From NCBI RefSeq assembly GCF_018130695.1, contig NZ_JAFCJX010000002.1, positions 310,001-374,000 of the forward strand: a DNA stretch of 64,000 nucleotides, in the 5' to 3' direction. The notes beneath the pieces were generated by a model. It worked only from the letters and a program-made list of their open reading frames with translations. It was not told the DNA's origin and did no database searches. The stretch is from Bradyrhizobium jicamae (lineage in GTDB: Bacteria > Pseudomonadota > Alphaproteobacteria > Rhizobiales > Xanthobacteraceae). A program made the translations under genes and the position numbers. Shown here piece by piece: positions 17,417 through 26,047 of this stretch. Position 1 is the first letter of the stretch. Every line of letters begins with the position of its first letter.

Positions 17417-18301
17417 ATGACGGTGGACGTCGATCGACAGCATCGGACCGGCATCGTGCTGGTGGTCGCGGCGGCGGTGGCATGGAGCACTGCGCCGTTC
17501 TTCACCCGGCTGCTGCATCAGGATTCCTGGACCATCCTGTTCTGGCGCGGTGTGTTCGCCAGCATCTTCATCACGTCCGTGCTGGCCGTGACCGAGGGCC
17601 GCAAGGGCCTGCGCAATCTCGTCGCGATGCGGCCGCACGGATGGCTGGTGGCGGGGCTCTCCGCCTTCGGTATGATGACCTTCATTCCCTCGCTGCAATT
17701 GACCAGCGTCGCCAATGTCGCGGTCATCGTCGCGGTGCAGCCGTTTGCGGCGGCCGCGATCGCCTGGATCTGGCTGCGCGAGAAGGTCGCGCTGCGGACG
17801 CTGCTGGCGAGCCTGCTGGCGTTCGCCGGCATCGTCATCACCGTGAGCGGTGCCACCGGCGCTGCCGACTATCGGGGCATCGGCCTTGCGGTCGCGATGA
17901 TGCTGGCGATCTCGCTGATGACGGTCGTGATCCGCCGTCACCGGGAGACGTCGATGCTATCAGCCGTCGCAATGTCGAACCTGATCAGCAGCCTGACCTG
18001 TCTACCCTTCGCCTACGGCCATGTGTTGGTCTCGCAAGCCGACCTCGTCACGCTCGCACTGTTCGGCTTCTGCCAGGTCGGCATGGGGCTGACGCTGTTC
18101 ACGCTGGGCTCGCGGCTGATGCCGTCGGGGCAGGCGTCCCTGATCGCGACGCTGGAAACGCCGTTGATGCCGTTCTGGGTGTGGCTCGCATTCCACGAGG
18201 TGCCGTCGGGCCGCGCCCTGATCGGCGGCGCGCTGGTGATGGGCGCGGTGATTGCCGACATCGTCGCCGACCGACGGGTGCAGGCTGTCGCCGCGCCCTG
18301 A
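17417..18301 (+). CDS. DMT-superfamily transporter (EamA)
   Basis: A 294-residue membrane protein with about ten hydrophobic helices arranged as two EamA repeats (about residues 10-140 and 150-285), the layout of drug/metabolite exporters. The sequence AWSTAPFFTRLL in helix 1 and VAVQPFAAAAIAWIWLREKV at the end of the first repeat are typical. Substrate unknown. It follows the cyclase gene by 12 bases and converges with the FAD oxidoreductase gene, whose stop codon starts at the next base. Confidence 0.9.
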   Translation: MTVDVDRQHRTGIVLVVAAAVAWSTAPFFTRLLHQDSWTILFWRGVFASIFITSVLAVTEGRKGLRNLVAMRPHGWLVAGLSAFGMMTFIPSLQLTSVANVAVIVAVQPFAAAAIAWIWLREKVALRTLLASLLAFAGIVITVSGATGAADYRGIGLAVAMMLAISLMTVVIRRHRETSMLSAVAMSNLISSLTCLPFAYGHVLVSQADLVTLALFGFCQVGMGLTLFTLGSRLMPSGQASLIATLETPLMPFWVWLAFHEVPSGRALIGGALVMGAVIADIVADRRVQAVAAP

Positions 18302-19606
18302 TCAGTCCGTCCGCTCCAGATTATCCCGCAGGCGCCGCTGCAGCGCGTCGATGTCGATCTGATGCACGCTGCCGCTGCCGGCGAGGTCGAGCGCGTGCGC
18401 GGCCGCTGCGCCCATCGCCATGCACGGTCCCATCACCCGCACGCTCGACAGCGCCGCCTTGTCGCCATCGATGCAGCGGCCGGCGGCCACGACATTGTCG
18501 GCTTCCGCCGGCGTCAGGCTGCCGAACGGCACATAGTGGACGTGATCCTTGTCGAACACGTGCCAATGGTGGCCGGAGCCGTGATCGTGCAGCTCGATCG
18601 GCCAGGCCGTGCGGCCGATCGCGTCTTCGAACTTCGTGCCGGCGCGCACGTCGTCGACCGACAATTGCTGGCGGCCGACGATCCAGCGGGTCTGGCGGAT
18701 GCCCGGAAAACCATAGGAGCGGATGCGGGCATTGCCGAAGCAATCCGGAAATTCGTTCTTGAGAAATGCAAAGGCGCGGTCCGCCTGATCCTTGCCTTCG
18801 ATGCCCTTCTGGCTCGCCGCGAGCGGCTCCAGCGGGGTCTCGACATGGGTCATGTTCATCGCGGCGACGCCGCGGCCGGGAATCACAAAGGACAGGCCCT
18901 CGCGCCGCAGCAGCCCATACTCGCCGGCCTTCTCGCGCATCCGCGCCGGCAGCTCCTCGCGGCTCGGCACCTTGCTCTCGTCGATATTCTCCACGATCAG
19001 CATCTGCGTGCCGTAGATCGGGCCGTCGTCCGGCTCGCGGCAGGCGAACCCCGCCTGCCACACCAGCGCGGCATCGCCGGAAGCATCGACAAAGCCGTTG
19101 GCCTCGACCTCGACGTCGCCATAGCGGGTGGAGAGATCGAGGCCGGTGACGCGCCGGCCGGAAACCTTCACGTTGCGCATGACCGCGCCGACGATCACGG
19201 TGACGCCGGCCGCCAGCATCGCCTTCTCGACCCAGCGCCCGAGTGCGACCTCGTCGTAATAGACGACGGTGGTGTGCGGACCGCGGCGATAGAACAGCGC
19301 GTTCTCCTGCGCGCCGAGCTCGCGCAAGATGTCGTCGGCGACGCCGTGGGTGAACTGGTAGCCGTCGGTGCCGTTGGAGAACAGGCCGCAGAAGGTGCCG
19401 ATGATCGAGTTGACCGCTTGTCCCCCGAGCGCGGGCAGGCTGTCGACCAGCACGACGCGCCGGCCGGCCCGCGCGCCCTCGATCGCCGCCGACATGCCGG
19501 CCGCCCCCGAGCCGACCACGCAGATGTCGGCGGTGACGCGCGACGGCGTCGGATTGGCGCCGCGGCGGACGATCCTGGTGCCCGCGGTGACTTCGCTCGC
19601 GCTCAT
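18302..19606 (-). CDS. FAD-dependent oxidoreductase
   Basis: A 434-residue flavoprotein. The N-terminal dinucleotide-binding motif VVGSGAAGMSAAIEGARAG (about residues 30-48) is followed by LPALGGQAVNSIIGTFCGLF. The second FAD region near the C-terminus (VVAAGRCIDGDKAALSSVRVMGPCMAMGAAAA, about 380-410) fits the FAD_oxidored family (PF12831 type). Substrate is unknown; members occur beside transporters for organic compounds. The gene for an ABC-type substrate-binding protein lies 34 bases upstream on the same strand, suggesting uptake and oxidation of a shared small molecule. Confidence 0.85.
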   Translation of the reverse strand: MSASEVTAGTRIVRRGANPTPSRVTADICVVGSGAAGMSAAIEGARAGRRVVLVDSLPALGGQAVNSIIGTFCGLFSNGTDGYQFTHGVADDILRELGAQENALFYRRGPHTTVVYYDEVALGRWVEKAMLAAGVTVIVGAVMRNVKVSGRRVTGLDLSTRYGDVEVEANGFVDASGDAALVWQAGFACREPDDGPIYGTQMLIVENIDESKVPSREELPARMREKAGEYGLLRREGLSFVIPGRGVAAMNMTHVETPLEPLAASQKGIEGKDQADRAFAFLKNEFPDCFGNARIRSYGFPGIRQTRWIVGRQQLSVDDVRAGTKFEDAIGRTAWPIELHDHGSGHHWHVFDKDHVHYVPFGSLTPAEADNVVAAGRCIDGDKAALSSVRVMGPCMAMGAAAAHALDLAGSGSVHQIDIDALQRRLRDNLERTD

Positions 19607-19640
19607 GGGCGGCTCCGTGTTCTTGTTGTCGTCGTCCTGG

Positions 19641-20681
19641 TCATTTCCGCTCGGTCGGCTTGTCCGGCACGAAGGATTTGTCGATGATCTTGTCAGCCTC
19701 GATATCTCCCTCGATCATCTTCTGGCGCTTGAACCACGCGACTTGTCGCGCGATGTCGGCGCTGTCGAGCGCGGGATCGACCACCGACAGCCCGATGCGC
19801 AGCGTCTCGAGCTTCTGCTCGGTGTATTTGGAGATGATGGCGAGCATCGCATCGCCCTCGTCGCTACGGACGAATTTGCCGTCGGCATCGCGCTGCAGCA
19901 GCACGCGGGCATATTCCTCGGTGCCGCGGCGATAGGCGGCCAGGACCTTCTCGATCAGCTTGCGGTTCTTGTCGATGGCAGCGGTGGAAGCCACCGCGCA
20001 GCCGAGCATCCACGGCGTCTCGTCGCCGACAAAGCCGAGCACAACCGCATCGCCGGAGGCCACGACCGGGCTGATCGTGGTCGTCGCCGTCAGGGCCGCG
20101 TCGAGCGTGCCGCCCTTGATGGCGGCGGCGACATTGGGCAGTGACTGCAGCGGCACCACGCGGACGGTGCCGATGTCGAACTTCAGCTTGTCGGCGATCA
20201 GGCCGAGCGAATAGTGGAAGGTCGAGCCGACCTGCGTGATGCCGACCGAATGGTTCGGCAGGTCCTTCAGCGTCTTCAGGCCGGCATCATAGGCGCGCTT
20301 GGAAGCGACATAGGCGGTGTTCTGGAAGCCCGGCGCCTCGCGCGCCGTGCCGGCGATCACCTTCAACCCGCCCTTGCCGGCGAGATTGTAGAAAGCCGCA
20401 GTAAAGCCGGTGAAGCCGATATCGATGTCGCCGGAGACGGTCGCGACCGCGATCGGCACCGCCGCATCGAAGAACCTGAAATCGACGTCGATGCCTTCCT
20501 GCTCGAAATAGCCGCGTTCCTTGGCGAGGAACAACGGCGCGGCCGAGGACAGCTTCAACAGCCCGATCCGCACCCGTTCGGCGGCCTGCGCCGCGGTCGC
20601 AGCGAACGCGATGGTCATTGCCAGCAGCAGACTCAGAACCGGTCGGCCCCTTGCTCGGAGGCTTCTTGAGGTCGCTTGCAT
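19641..20681 (-). CDS. ABC transporter substrate-binding protein (NMT1/SsuA-like)
   Basis: A 346-residue periplasmic binding protein of the nitrate/sulfonate/taurine/thiamine-precursor class. Residues 1-34 are a signal peptide ending at AQAAE, preceded by basic residues. The mature part starts RVRIGLLKLSSAAPLFLAKERGYFEQEG, the standard first lobe of the class. The start at 20681 is preferred because it gives an optimal signal peptide. No permease or ATPase gene is adjacent; the partner downstream is an FAD oxidoreductase. Confidence 0.88.
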   Translation of the reverse strand: MQATSRSLRARGRPVLSLLLAMTIAFAATAAQAAERVRIGLLKLSSAAPLFLAKERGYFEQEGIDVDFRFFDAAVPIAVATVSGDIDIGFTGFTAAFYNLAGKGGLKVIAGTAREAPGFQNTAYVASKRAYDAGLKTLKDLPNHSVGITQVGSTFHYSLGLIADKLKFDIGTVRVVPLQSLPNVAAAIKGGTLDAALTATTTISPVVASGDAVVLGFVGDETPWMLGCAVASTAAIDKNRKLIEKVLAAYRRGTEEYARVLLQRDADGKFVRSDEGDAMLAIISKYTEQKLETLRIGLSVVDPALDSADIARQVAWFKRQKMIEGDIEADKIIDKSFVPDKPTERK

Positions 20682-20780
20682 GCCGTTGTTTCCCGCCCTT
20701 GTGCTGTCCGGCTTGGGCCGGTCCTTTGCGGGGATTGTCGATGATCCCGGGCGGGAATGCAAAGCCTGCCGTCGTCCGGG

Positions 20781-21086
20781 CTATTCCTCCGGCTCGGTGG
20801 TGAACAGTAGCGGATAGCCCTTGGCGCGGCCGGCGTCGGTGGCGCGCGTCGCCTTGGTCTCGGCGACGTCCCGGGTGAACACCGCGACCACGCAGACGCC
20901 GCGCTGGTGCGCTGTCAGCATCACCTTGTAGGCCTGGTCCTCGGTCATGCGGAATTCGGCCTTGAGCACGCTGACCACGAACTCGCGCGGCGTGTAGTCG
21001 TCGTTGACCAGAATCACCTTGTGCAGGCGCGGCCGCTCGACCTTGGTCTTGGTCCGGGTTTTCGGCTTGACGACGGTCTCGGGCAT
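20781..21086 (-). CDS. clpS: ATP-dependent Clp protease adaptor ClpS
   Basis: A 101-residue N-end-rule adaptor that hands proteins with destabilising N-termini to ClpAP. The core has VILVNDDYTPREFVVSVL (about residues 24-41), with the conserved Asp-Asp and Pro of the binding pocket, and MLTAHQRGVCVVAVFTRDVAETK (about 58-80), with the conserved His. The N-terminal lysine/arginine-rich tail is typical. In many alphaproteobacteria clpA follows clpS; here the next gene downstream is a substrate-binding protein instead. Confidence 0.95.
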   Translation of the reverse strand: MPETVVKPKTRTKTKVERPRLHKVILVNDDYTPREFVVSVLKAEFRMTEDQAYKVMLTAHQRGVCVVAVFTRDVAETKATRATDAGRAKGYPLLFTTEPEE

Positions 21087-21314
21087 CGCCCGGCACTCCC
21101 TAAGGGCTTACCGTAAGAATACCGTCTTCGCGGCTGGCTTGGAACTGACCGATTTGCACGGGTTCGTTGCGACACGAGCAAGCCGCATCGGTGTCCATGG
21201 TGCGCTCAAATCAGGGCGACGTTCCTAACCTGAATGTGAAGGATGGATCATATCAGCGCTTTGCGCTTGGCGATTTGCATGTCACCATGACGGGCATACG
21301 ACGGGAGGGCCGCC

Positions 21315-22175
21315 ATGCGCTGGTATGTCTCGATCGGAGCTGTGCTTGTCGCGGGCGTGCTCGCCGGTGGCGATGTGGCCGGTGTTGCCGCGCCCAACCC
21401 CCTTCTGCGAGGATCTGGCAACCAGCCACAGCTCGCCCAGAAGGAAGCCAACCCGAGCGTCGATGTCGAGCTGATCCTCGCGGTCGACGTCTCCTATTCG
21501 ATGGACATGGACGAGCTCGCGATCCAGCGCGAGGGTTATGCACAGGCGATCGTCTCCAAGGAATTCCTGCAGGCGCTGAAGAGCGGCCCGAACGGCAAGA
21601 TTTCGGTCACCTATTTCGAATGGGCGGCCTCGACCGACCAGAAGATCATCATTCCCTGGCGCGTGATCGACGGCCCGGAGACCGCGGATGCGGTCGCCGC
21701 CGAGATCATGAAGACGCCGATCCGCCGGGCCTCGCGCACCTCGATCTCGGGCGCGATCTATTTTGCGATGCCGCTGTTCGACGAGAACCCGCATCGCGGC
21801 ATCCGCCGCGTGATCGACATCTCCGGCGACGGTCCGAACAACAACGGCAGTCCGGTGCTCGCCGCGCGCGACGAGGCGTTGTCGAAGGGCATCGTGATCA
21901 ACGGCCTGCCGATCATGGTGAAGGAGCCGTCCTACTCGACGATGGATATCGACAACCTCGATTACTATTACGAGGATTGCGTGATCGGCGGCCCCGGCTC
22001 GTTCGTGGTCACGATCAAGGACCGCGACAAGTTCAAGGAAGCGATCCGCACCAAGCTGCTGCTCGAGGTCGCCGGCCGCACCCCGGAGCGGCGCATCGTG
22101 CCGGTCGATGCCAAGGAGCCGCGCGTCAATTGCATGATCGGCGAGAAGATCTGGTCGGACAGGTGGGGCAGGTAG
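21315..22175 (+). CDS. DUF1194 domain protein (von Willebrand A-like, exported)
   Basis: A 286-residue exported protein. The hydrophobic N-terminus (about residues 1-28) is a signal peptide. The mature protein has a von Willebrand factor A-like fold: the metal-site motif DVSYSMD (about 55-61), a conserved Thr/Ser region RRASRTSISGAI (about 138-149) and an Asp in RRVIDISGDG (about 170). Many alphaproteobacteria have such a protein, of unknown function, probably binding a partner in a metal-dependent way in the periplasm. It stands alone, with a palindromic repeat just after its stop. Confidence 0.85.
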   Translation: MRWYVSIGAVLVAGVLAGGDVAGVAAPNPLLRGSGNQPQLAQKEANPSVDVELILAVDVSYSMDMDELAIQREGYAQAIVSKEFLQALKSGPNGKISVTYFEWAASTDQKIIIPWRVIDGPETADAVAAEIMKTPIRRASRTSISGAIYFAMPLFDENPHRGIRRVIDISGDGPNNNGSPVLAARDEALSKGIVINGLPIMVKEPSYSTMDIDNLDYYYEDCVIGGPGSFVVTIKDRDKFKEAIRTKLLLEVAGRTPERRIVPVDAKEPRVNCMIGEKIWSDRWGR

Positions 22176-22193
22176 CTGTTGCGTAGCGCTGCC

Positions 22194-22279
22194 GTAGGAT
22201 GGGTGGAGCGAAAGCGATACCCATCATCTCACCACGCGGCACGAAAGTGATGAGTATTGCTGCGCTCCACCCATCCTGC
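22194..22279. repeat. 86-bp imperfect palindrome, family D
   Basis: Outer arms GTAGGATGGGTGGAGCG (22194-22210) and its near-perfect complement ending at 22279 differ at one or two positions. The inner stem AGCGATACCCATCAT / GTGATGAGTATTGCT continues the pairing imperfectly, with a small loop in the centre. I recall elements of this sequence as frequent between genes in Bradyrhizobium. It separates the convergent DUF1194 and nucleotidyltransferase genes. Confidence 0.85.
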
Positions 22280-22283
22280 GATT

Positions 22284-23108
22284 TCACGATATCTGGCGCA
22301 GTTTCTGCTCCAATGCCCGTAATATCTGCAGCGCCGCATCATATTGTCCCGATCCAATCAATCTCCAGACCTTGGCAACCTGCGCCGCCAAACCATCGAT
22401 CGTCACCGGAAGGCCAGCGGCCTCAGCCAGCGCGCCTTTCTCGTTGATCAGATAGCGCTCGTTGATCGCAAACAACACCTGCCCGATGCAGGCGAGCGCG
22501 CGATAAGCGCATCCGGCGATATGCGTCGTGTCGCCGCGTGCCACGGCGAGCTCGGCATTCTCGATGCTGAACAGCACCTCCCACTGAAATCGCCGGATCA
22601 GGGCGTCGCGCAGCGGGCGCGGGTAGGGCGACGTCTTCGCCTTCAGGCCGGTGATGACACCATCGGGATCACGCAATGGCTGGCACAGCGCGATCTCGCC
22701 CATCCAGATCGCCGAGCCAAAGCCGTGCGGATGGCCTGGTTGGTAGTGCATTCTGACATCGCCGTTGCGGCAGGCATCGATCGTCACCGCGACATCCTCG
22801 ATGCTGCGATAGAGCAAATCGACCTTGCGGCCGCCGATCCTGAGCCATGCGCCGCCGACGATCCATGGCCCCCATTCACCGATCTTGGTCACCGCGGCGT
22901 CGTCGGGCTGATCGGCCAGGCCTCTCACCACTTCGCGAAGCCGATCGACATCCAGCGGGGCCGCGTCGGAATAATAAAGTCCGATGTCGTAGTCCGACCC
23001 ATCATGCGCCGTGCCGCGTGCTCGCGACCCGCCGAGCACGATGGCCGCGATGCCGGGGACGCTCGAGAGGATGGGGATGATGCGTTCGAGGAGAGGATCG
23101 TTGAGCAT
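22284..23108 (-). CDS. Nucleotidyltransferase domain protein
   Basis: A 274-residue protein with an N-terminal polymerase-beta-like nucleotidyltransferase domain: the diagnostic GGSRARGTAHDGSDYDIGL (about residues 25-43) gives the GGS and the DxD metal ligands. The C-terminal half is helical, as in aminoglycoside or other small-substrate adenylyltransferases. What it modifies is unknown, and resistance should not be assumed. The ATG at 23108 immediately precedes the conserved domain; the frame continues upstream to 23213, overlapping the methyltransferase 3' end by 32 bases. Confidence 0.8.
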   Translation of the reverse strand: MLNDPLLERIIPILSSVPGIAAIVLGGSRARGTAHDGSDYDIGLYYSDAAPLDVDRLREVVRGLADQPDDAAVTKIGEWGPWIVGGAWLRIGGRKVDLLYRSIEDVAVTIDACRNGDVRMHYQPGHPHGFGSAIWMGEIALCQPLRDPDGVITGLKAKTSPYPRPLRDALIRRFQWEVLFSIENAELAVARGDTTHIAGCAYRALACIGQVLFAINERYLINEKGALAEAAGLPVTIDGLAAQVAKVWRLIGSGQYDAALQILRALEQKLRQIS

Positions 23109-23181
23109 GGAACGGGCTTCACAGAATGAGCCCGCAGTATATCGAGCGCATCGCGGATCGTGAAAGTCGTATCGCGCAGTT

Positions 23182-24423
23182 TCAGCGTGTAAACTTCGCC
23201 ACCAGCTCGACATGCGGCGTGTGGCGGAATTGGTCGACCGGCGTGACGCCGGCGAGCTTGTAGCCGCCGTCGATCAGGATTTTGGCGTCGCGCGCAAACG
23301 TCGCGACGTTGCAGGACACGGCCACCACCGTCGGCACTTTGCTGGCGGCAAGCTGCGTCACCACCGCCTGCGCGCCCTGGCGCGGCGGGTCGAACACCAC
23401 GGTGTCGAAGTCGCGCAGCTCCTGCGGCACCAGCGGGCGGCGGAACAGGTCGCGGGCCTCGGCCTTGATCGGCTTCAGGCCCTTGGTGGCGGTTACCGCT
23501 TTCTGCAGCGAGGTGATGGCGCCGGCATCGCTGTCGAAGGCGGTGACGCGCGCAGACGTCGCGAGCCGCAGCGCGAACGGTCCGACGCCACAGAAGAGAT
23601 CGGCGATGTGCTTGCTGCGCTTGCAATGGCCTTGCACGAGTGCGGCCAGCGTCTCCTCGCCGGCGGCCGTCGCCTGCAGGAACGAGCCCGGCGGCAACGT
23701 CACCTGCGCGGCGCCCATGGTGACGACGGGTGCGCTACGCATCAGCACCAGTTCGCCGTGGCGCGTCAGCCGCGCCAGACGATGTTTTTCAGCGACGCGC
23801 GACAGCGTCGCGATCATTGCCGTCGGCAGTGGACCCGAGCCGCGCACGTCGACATCGAGACCATTGAGCGTTGCCGTGACCTGGATGTCGAGCGGCTTGC
23901 CCGAGGAGATCAAGGGTTCGGCGATCGCCCAGGCCGCATCGAGCGCGCCATCCAGGGCGGGATCGAGGATCGGGCAGCGATCGACCGGAATAATGTCGTG
24001 CGCGCCGGCCGCCGCGAAACCGACTTTCAGGATCTCGTGGGTGCCCATGCGCGCATGCAGCGTCATGCGGCGTCGGCCTGCGCCGTGAGCATCGACCAGC
24101 GGCGCGACGTCGCAGGCGATCTTCGCCTGCGTCAGCGTCTCCACGACGATGTTGCGCTTCCACGCGCGATAGGCCTCGTCAGACCAGTGCTGGATGGCAC
24201 AGCCGCCGCAGACGCCGAAATGGGGACAGAAGGGGGCAATGCGCTCGCAGCTGGCATTTTCGACGCGCACGAGCCGGCGGCGGTCGGGATGATGGCCGGG
24301 AACGTCGGTGACCTCGACCGTTTCTCCGGCCAACGTATAGGGTACGTAGATCGACTGGGCGCCGACGATGGCGACGCCGTCGCCGCGGTGGCCGACATGA
24401 TCGATGGTTAGGAGCTCAGCCAC
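23182..24423 (-). CDS. RNA 5-methyluridine methyltransferase (TrmA/RlmD family)
   Basis: A 413-residue SAM-dependent RNA methyltransferase. An N-terminal TRAM-like segment is followed by four cysteines ([17 protein letters not shown], about residues 60-76) that would hold a 4Fe-4S cluster as in RlmD/RumA. The SAM motif [11 protein letters not shown] (about 270) and the catalytic region [11 protein letters not shown] (about 345) and [12 protein letters not shown] (about 375) are present. Target uridine (23S rRNA or tRNA) cannot be assigned. It begins with GTG at 24423, overlapping the tlyA stop by eight bases, indicating translational coupling. Confidence 0.9.
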   Translation of the reverse strand: MAELLTIDHVGHRGDGVAIVGAQSIYVPYTLAGETVEVTDVPGHHPDRRRLVRVENASCERIAPFCPHFGVCGGCAIQHWSDEAYRAWKRNIVVETLTQAKIACDVAPLVDAHGAGRRRMTLHARMGTHEILKVGFAAAGAHDIIPVDRCPILDPALDGALDAAWAIAEPLISSGKPLDIQVTATLNGLDVDVRGSGPLPTAMIATLSRVAEKHRLARLTRHGELVLMRSAPVVTMGAAQVTLPPGSFLQATAAGEETLAALVQGHCKRSKHIADLFCGVGPFALRLATSARVTAFDSDAGAITSLQKAVTATKGLKPIKAEARDLFRRPLVPQELRDFDTVVFDPPRQGAQAVVTQLAASKVPTVVAVSCNVATFARDAKILIDGGYKLAGVTPVDQFRHTPHVELVAKFTR

Positions 24424-25171
24424 GGCGCGCGCCGATGAAGAATTCGATGTTGCCGTCGCCGCCTGATATGGAGGACGGGAACACCTGGATGTCGGTGCAG
24501 CCGAGCGAAGCGGCGAAGGCTGCGATGTCGTCGCAGATCTCCTGATGCACCATCGCATTGCGGATGATGCCGCGCTTGGAATGCTTTCGCTGCGCCTCGA
24601 ATTGCGGCTTGATCAGTGCCAGCAGATGCATCGGCGCCGCCGCCAGCGACAGCGCGACCGGCAGCACGGTCTTCAACGAGATGAAGCTGACGTCGATCAC
24701 GACGACATCGGGCCGTGCGGGCAGCCGCTTGCCTTCAAAACTGCGGATGTCGGTCGCCTCCATCGAGACGATCTTGGGATGGCCGTGCAGCGAGGGATGC
24801 AACTGGCTGTGGCCGACGTCGATGGAGAACACCAGGCTCGCGCCATTGGCGAGCAGCACTTCGGTGAAGCCGCCGGTGGAGGCACCGACGTCGAGGCAGA
24901 TATGGTCCTCGATCTCGATCGGATAATGTTCGAGCGCGCCGGACAGCTTGACGCCGCCGCGCGAGACCCAGGGATGCGCCGGTTGCGCGGATAGCTCGGC
25001 CGTCGCTGCGACGATCTCGGAGGCCTTTGCGATCGGCTTGCCGTCGGCGATGACGAGCCCGGCCTCGATCGCGGCCCGCGCCCGTGCGCGGCTTTCGAAC
25101 AGGCCGCGCTCGACCAGCAGCACGTCGATCCGCTTGCCCGCAGGCGAACCGCTATCGTTCTTGTCCGCCAA
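24416..25171 (-). CDS. tlyA: TlyA family rRNA 2'-O-methyltransferase
   Basis: A 251-residue protein of the TlyA/hemolysin A group. The N-terminal S4 RNA-binding domain (about residues 12-70, with [22 protein letters not shown]) is followed by an FtsJ-like methyltransferase domain containing [16 protein letters not shown] (about 98) and [17 protein letters not shown] (about 160). Family members methylate ribose at specific 16S/23S cytidines. The TTG at 25171 starts just after the upstream gene's stop; an in-frame ATG at 25228 would overlap that gene. Middle gene of a compact three-gene minus-strand operon. Confidence 0.88.
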   Translation of the reverse strand: MADKNDSGSPAGKRIDVLLVERGLFESRARARAAIEAGLVIADGKPIAKASEIVAATAELSAQPAHPWVSRGGVKLSGALEHYPIEIEDHICLDVGASTGGFTEVLLANGASLVFSIDVGHSQLHPSLHGHPKIVSMEATDIRSFEGKRLPARPDVVVIDVSFISLKTVLPVALSLAAAPMHLLALIKPQFEAQRKHSKRGIIRNAMVHQEICDDIAAFAASLGCTDIQVFPSSISGGDGNIEFFIGARRG

Positions 25172-25173
25172 GG

Positions 25174-25734
25174 TCAGCTCTTTGCGTTGGCGCGATCCGC
25201 GGCGAGGCGAACGCACGCCTCGAAGCATGCGAGATCATGCCAGATATCGGCGGGCCTCACAGCCGGCGTCACCAGCGGGGCGCCGTGCAGGTCGAGTGCA
25301 TGGATCATCATGAGATTGTCGGGCCAGCCAAAGTCTTCCACGGTCAGTCCCTCCGGGTCGACGTGCGGGCCGCCGGGCCTTTCCGTCACATCATAGTGCT
25401 GCGCGACGCGCTCGCGATATGACGCCGGATCGTTCGAATAGGCGAAGCACAATTTGCCGCGGCCCGCCATGTAGCCGAGCTCGTACACCGTGCCTGCGTC
25501 GGCACTGGGGCCGCGAAACGGCGTCAAATTGGCGATGATCGCGTCGGCCGCATCCATCATCGCCTCGTTGGCCTTGAAGATCGCGAGCGAAGCGTCGGGG
25601 CTGGAGAGATCAACGACATTGTCGAGCGGGTAGAGTCCGGTCAGCCCGTGGCGTGCACACTGCGCCGCCTTCTTCCGCCCAATCTCGATCGCGTCCGGCA
25701 GGAACACGTCGGGACCTGCCAGATAGATCTTCAT
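25174..25734 (-). CDS. Nucleoside 2-deoxyribosyltransferase
   Basis: A 186-residue enzyme of the nucleoside 2-deoxyribosyltransferase/DUF4406-like group, which swaps bases on deoxyribonucleosides or hydrolyses deoxynucleotides. It starts with the typical MKIYLAGPDVFLP, has a DAIIANLTPFRG segment (about residues 88-99, with the conserved Asp and Asn) and a GTVYELGYM segment whose glutamate is the family's nucleophile. Slightly longer than the smallest members. First gene of the operon with tlyA and the RlmD-like methyltransferase; the spacing to tlyA is two bases. Confidence 0.88.
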   Translation of the reverse strand: MKIYLAGPDVFLPDAIEIGRKKAAQCARHGLTGLYPLDNVVDLSSPDASLAIFKANEAMMDAADAIIANLTPFRGPSADAGTVYELGYMAGRGKLCFAYSNDPASYRERVAQHYDVTERPGGPHVDPEGLTVEDFGWPDNLMMIHALDLHGAPLVTPAVRPADIWHDLACFEACVRLAADRANAKS

Positions 25735-26047
25735 GGAGCGACCGCAGGTTCAGGTGAGTGATGGCGTTGCTGCGGCGTTTACGGTGCGACACCTTTGCCG
25801 AGGGCCAAGCTGTGGACACGTCTCTCGCAGCCGATCTTGTTTCAGGCCACGCGAGAGGTGGGAGGGCTCTCTCCCCCCTTGCGGGGGAGAGTTGGAGAGA
25901 GGGGTGAGCCACGAACACCGCCCGTGCGGCTTACCCCTCTCCCTAACCCTCCCCCGCAAGGGGGGAGGGAACCCATCCGCTCGTGCCTTCCTGACGTGCG
26001 CGCTCTCGCAGAGACGAGGGCGCACCCTTGGGAGAGGTGAAGCAAGC
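25735..26047. other. 313-bp repeat-containing intergenic region
   Basis: Lies between two minus-strand genes. It contains the family C repeat copy 3 (25867-25970) and no convincing gene. Any promoter for the deoxyribosyltransferase operon should lie at the left end, near 25735-25860. Confidence 0.5.
25867..25970. repeat. Palindromic repeat, family C, copy 3
   Basis: Perfect 19-bp inverted repeat, arms 25871-25889 and 25949-25967, each a self-complementary CTCCCCCCTTGCGGGGGAG-type hairpin. The spacer contains GTGAGCC and CTTACCCCTCTCC, which pair imperfectly. Same architecture as copies at 1104-1253 and 2233-2357. Confidence 0.85.

Noticed and set aside
16133..17941. 602-codon minus-strand frame
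   Set aside because: Antisense to the cyclase and EamA genes, both with clear motifs.
22284..23108. Antibiotic-resistance nucleotidyltransferase
   Set aside because: Only the general nucleotidyltransferase motif is seen; nothing identifies an aminoglycoside substrate.
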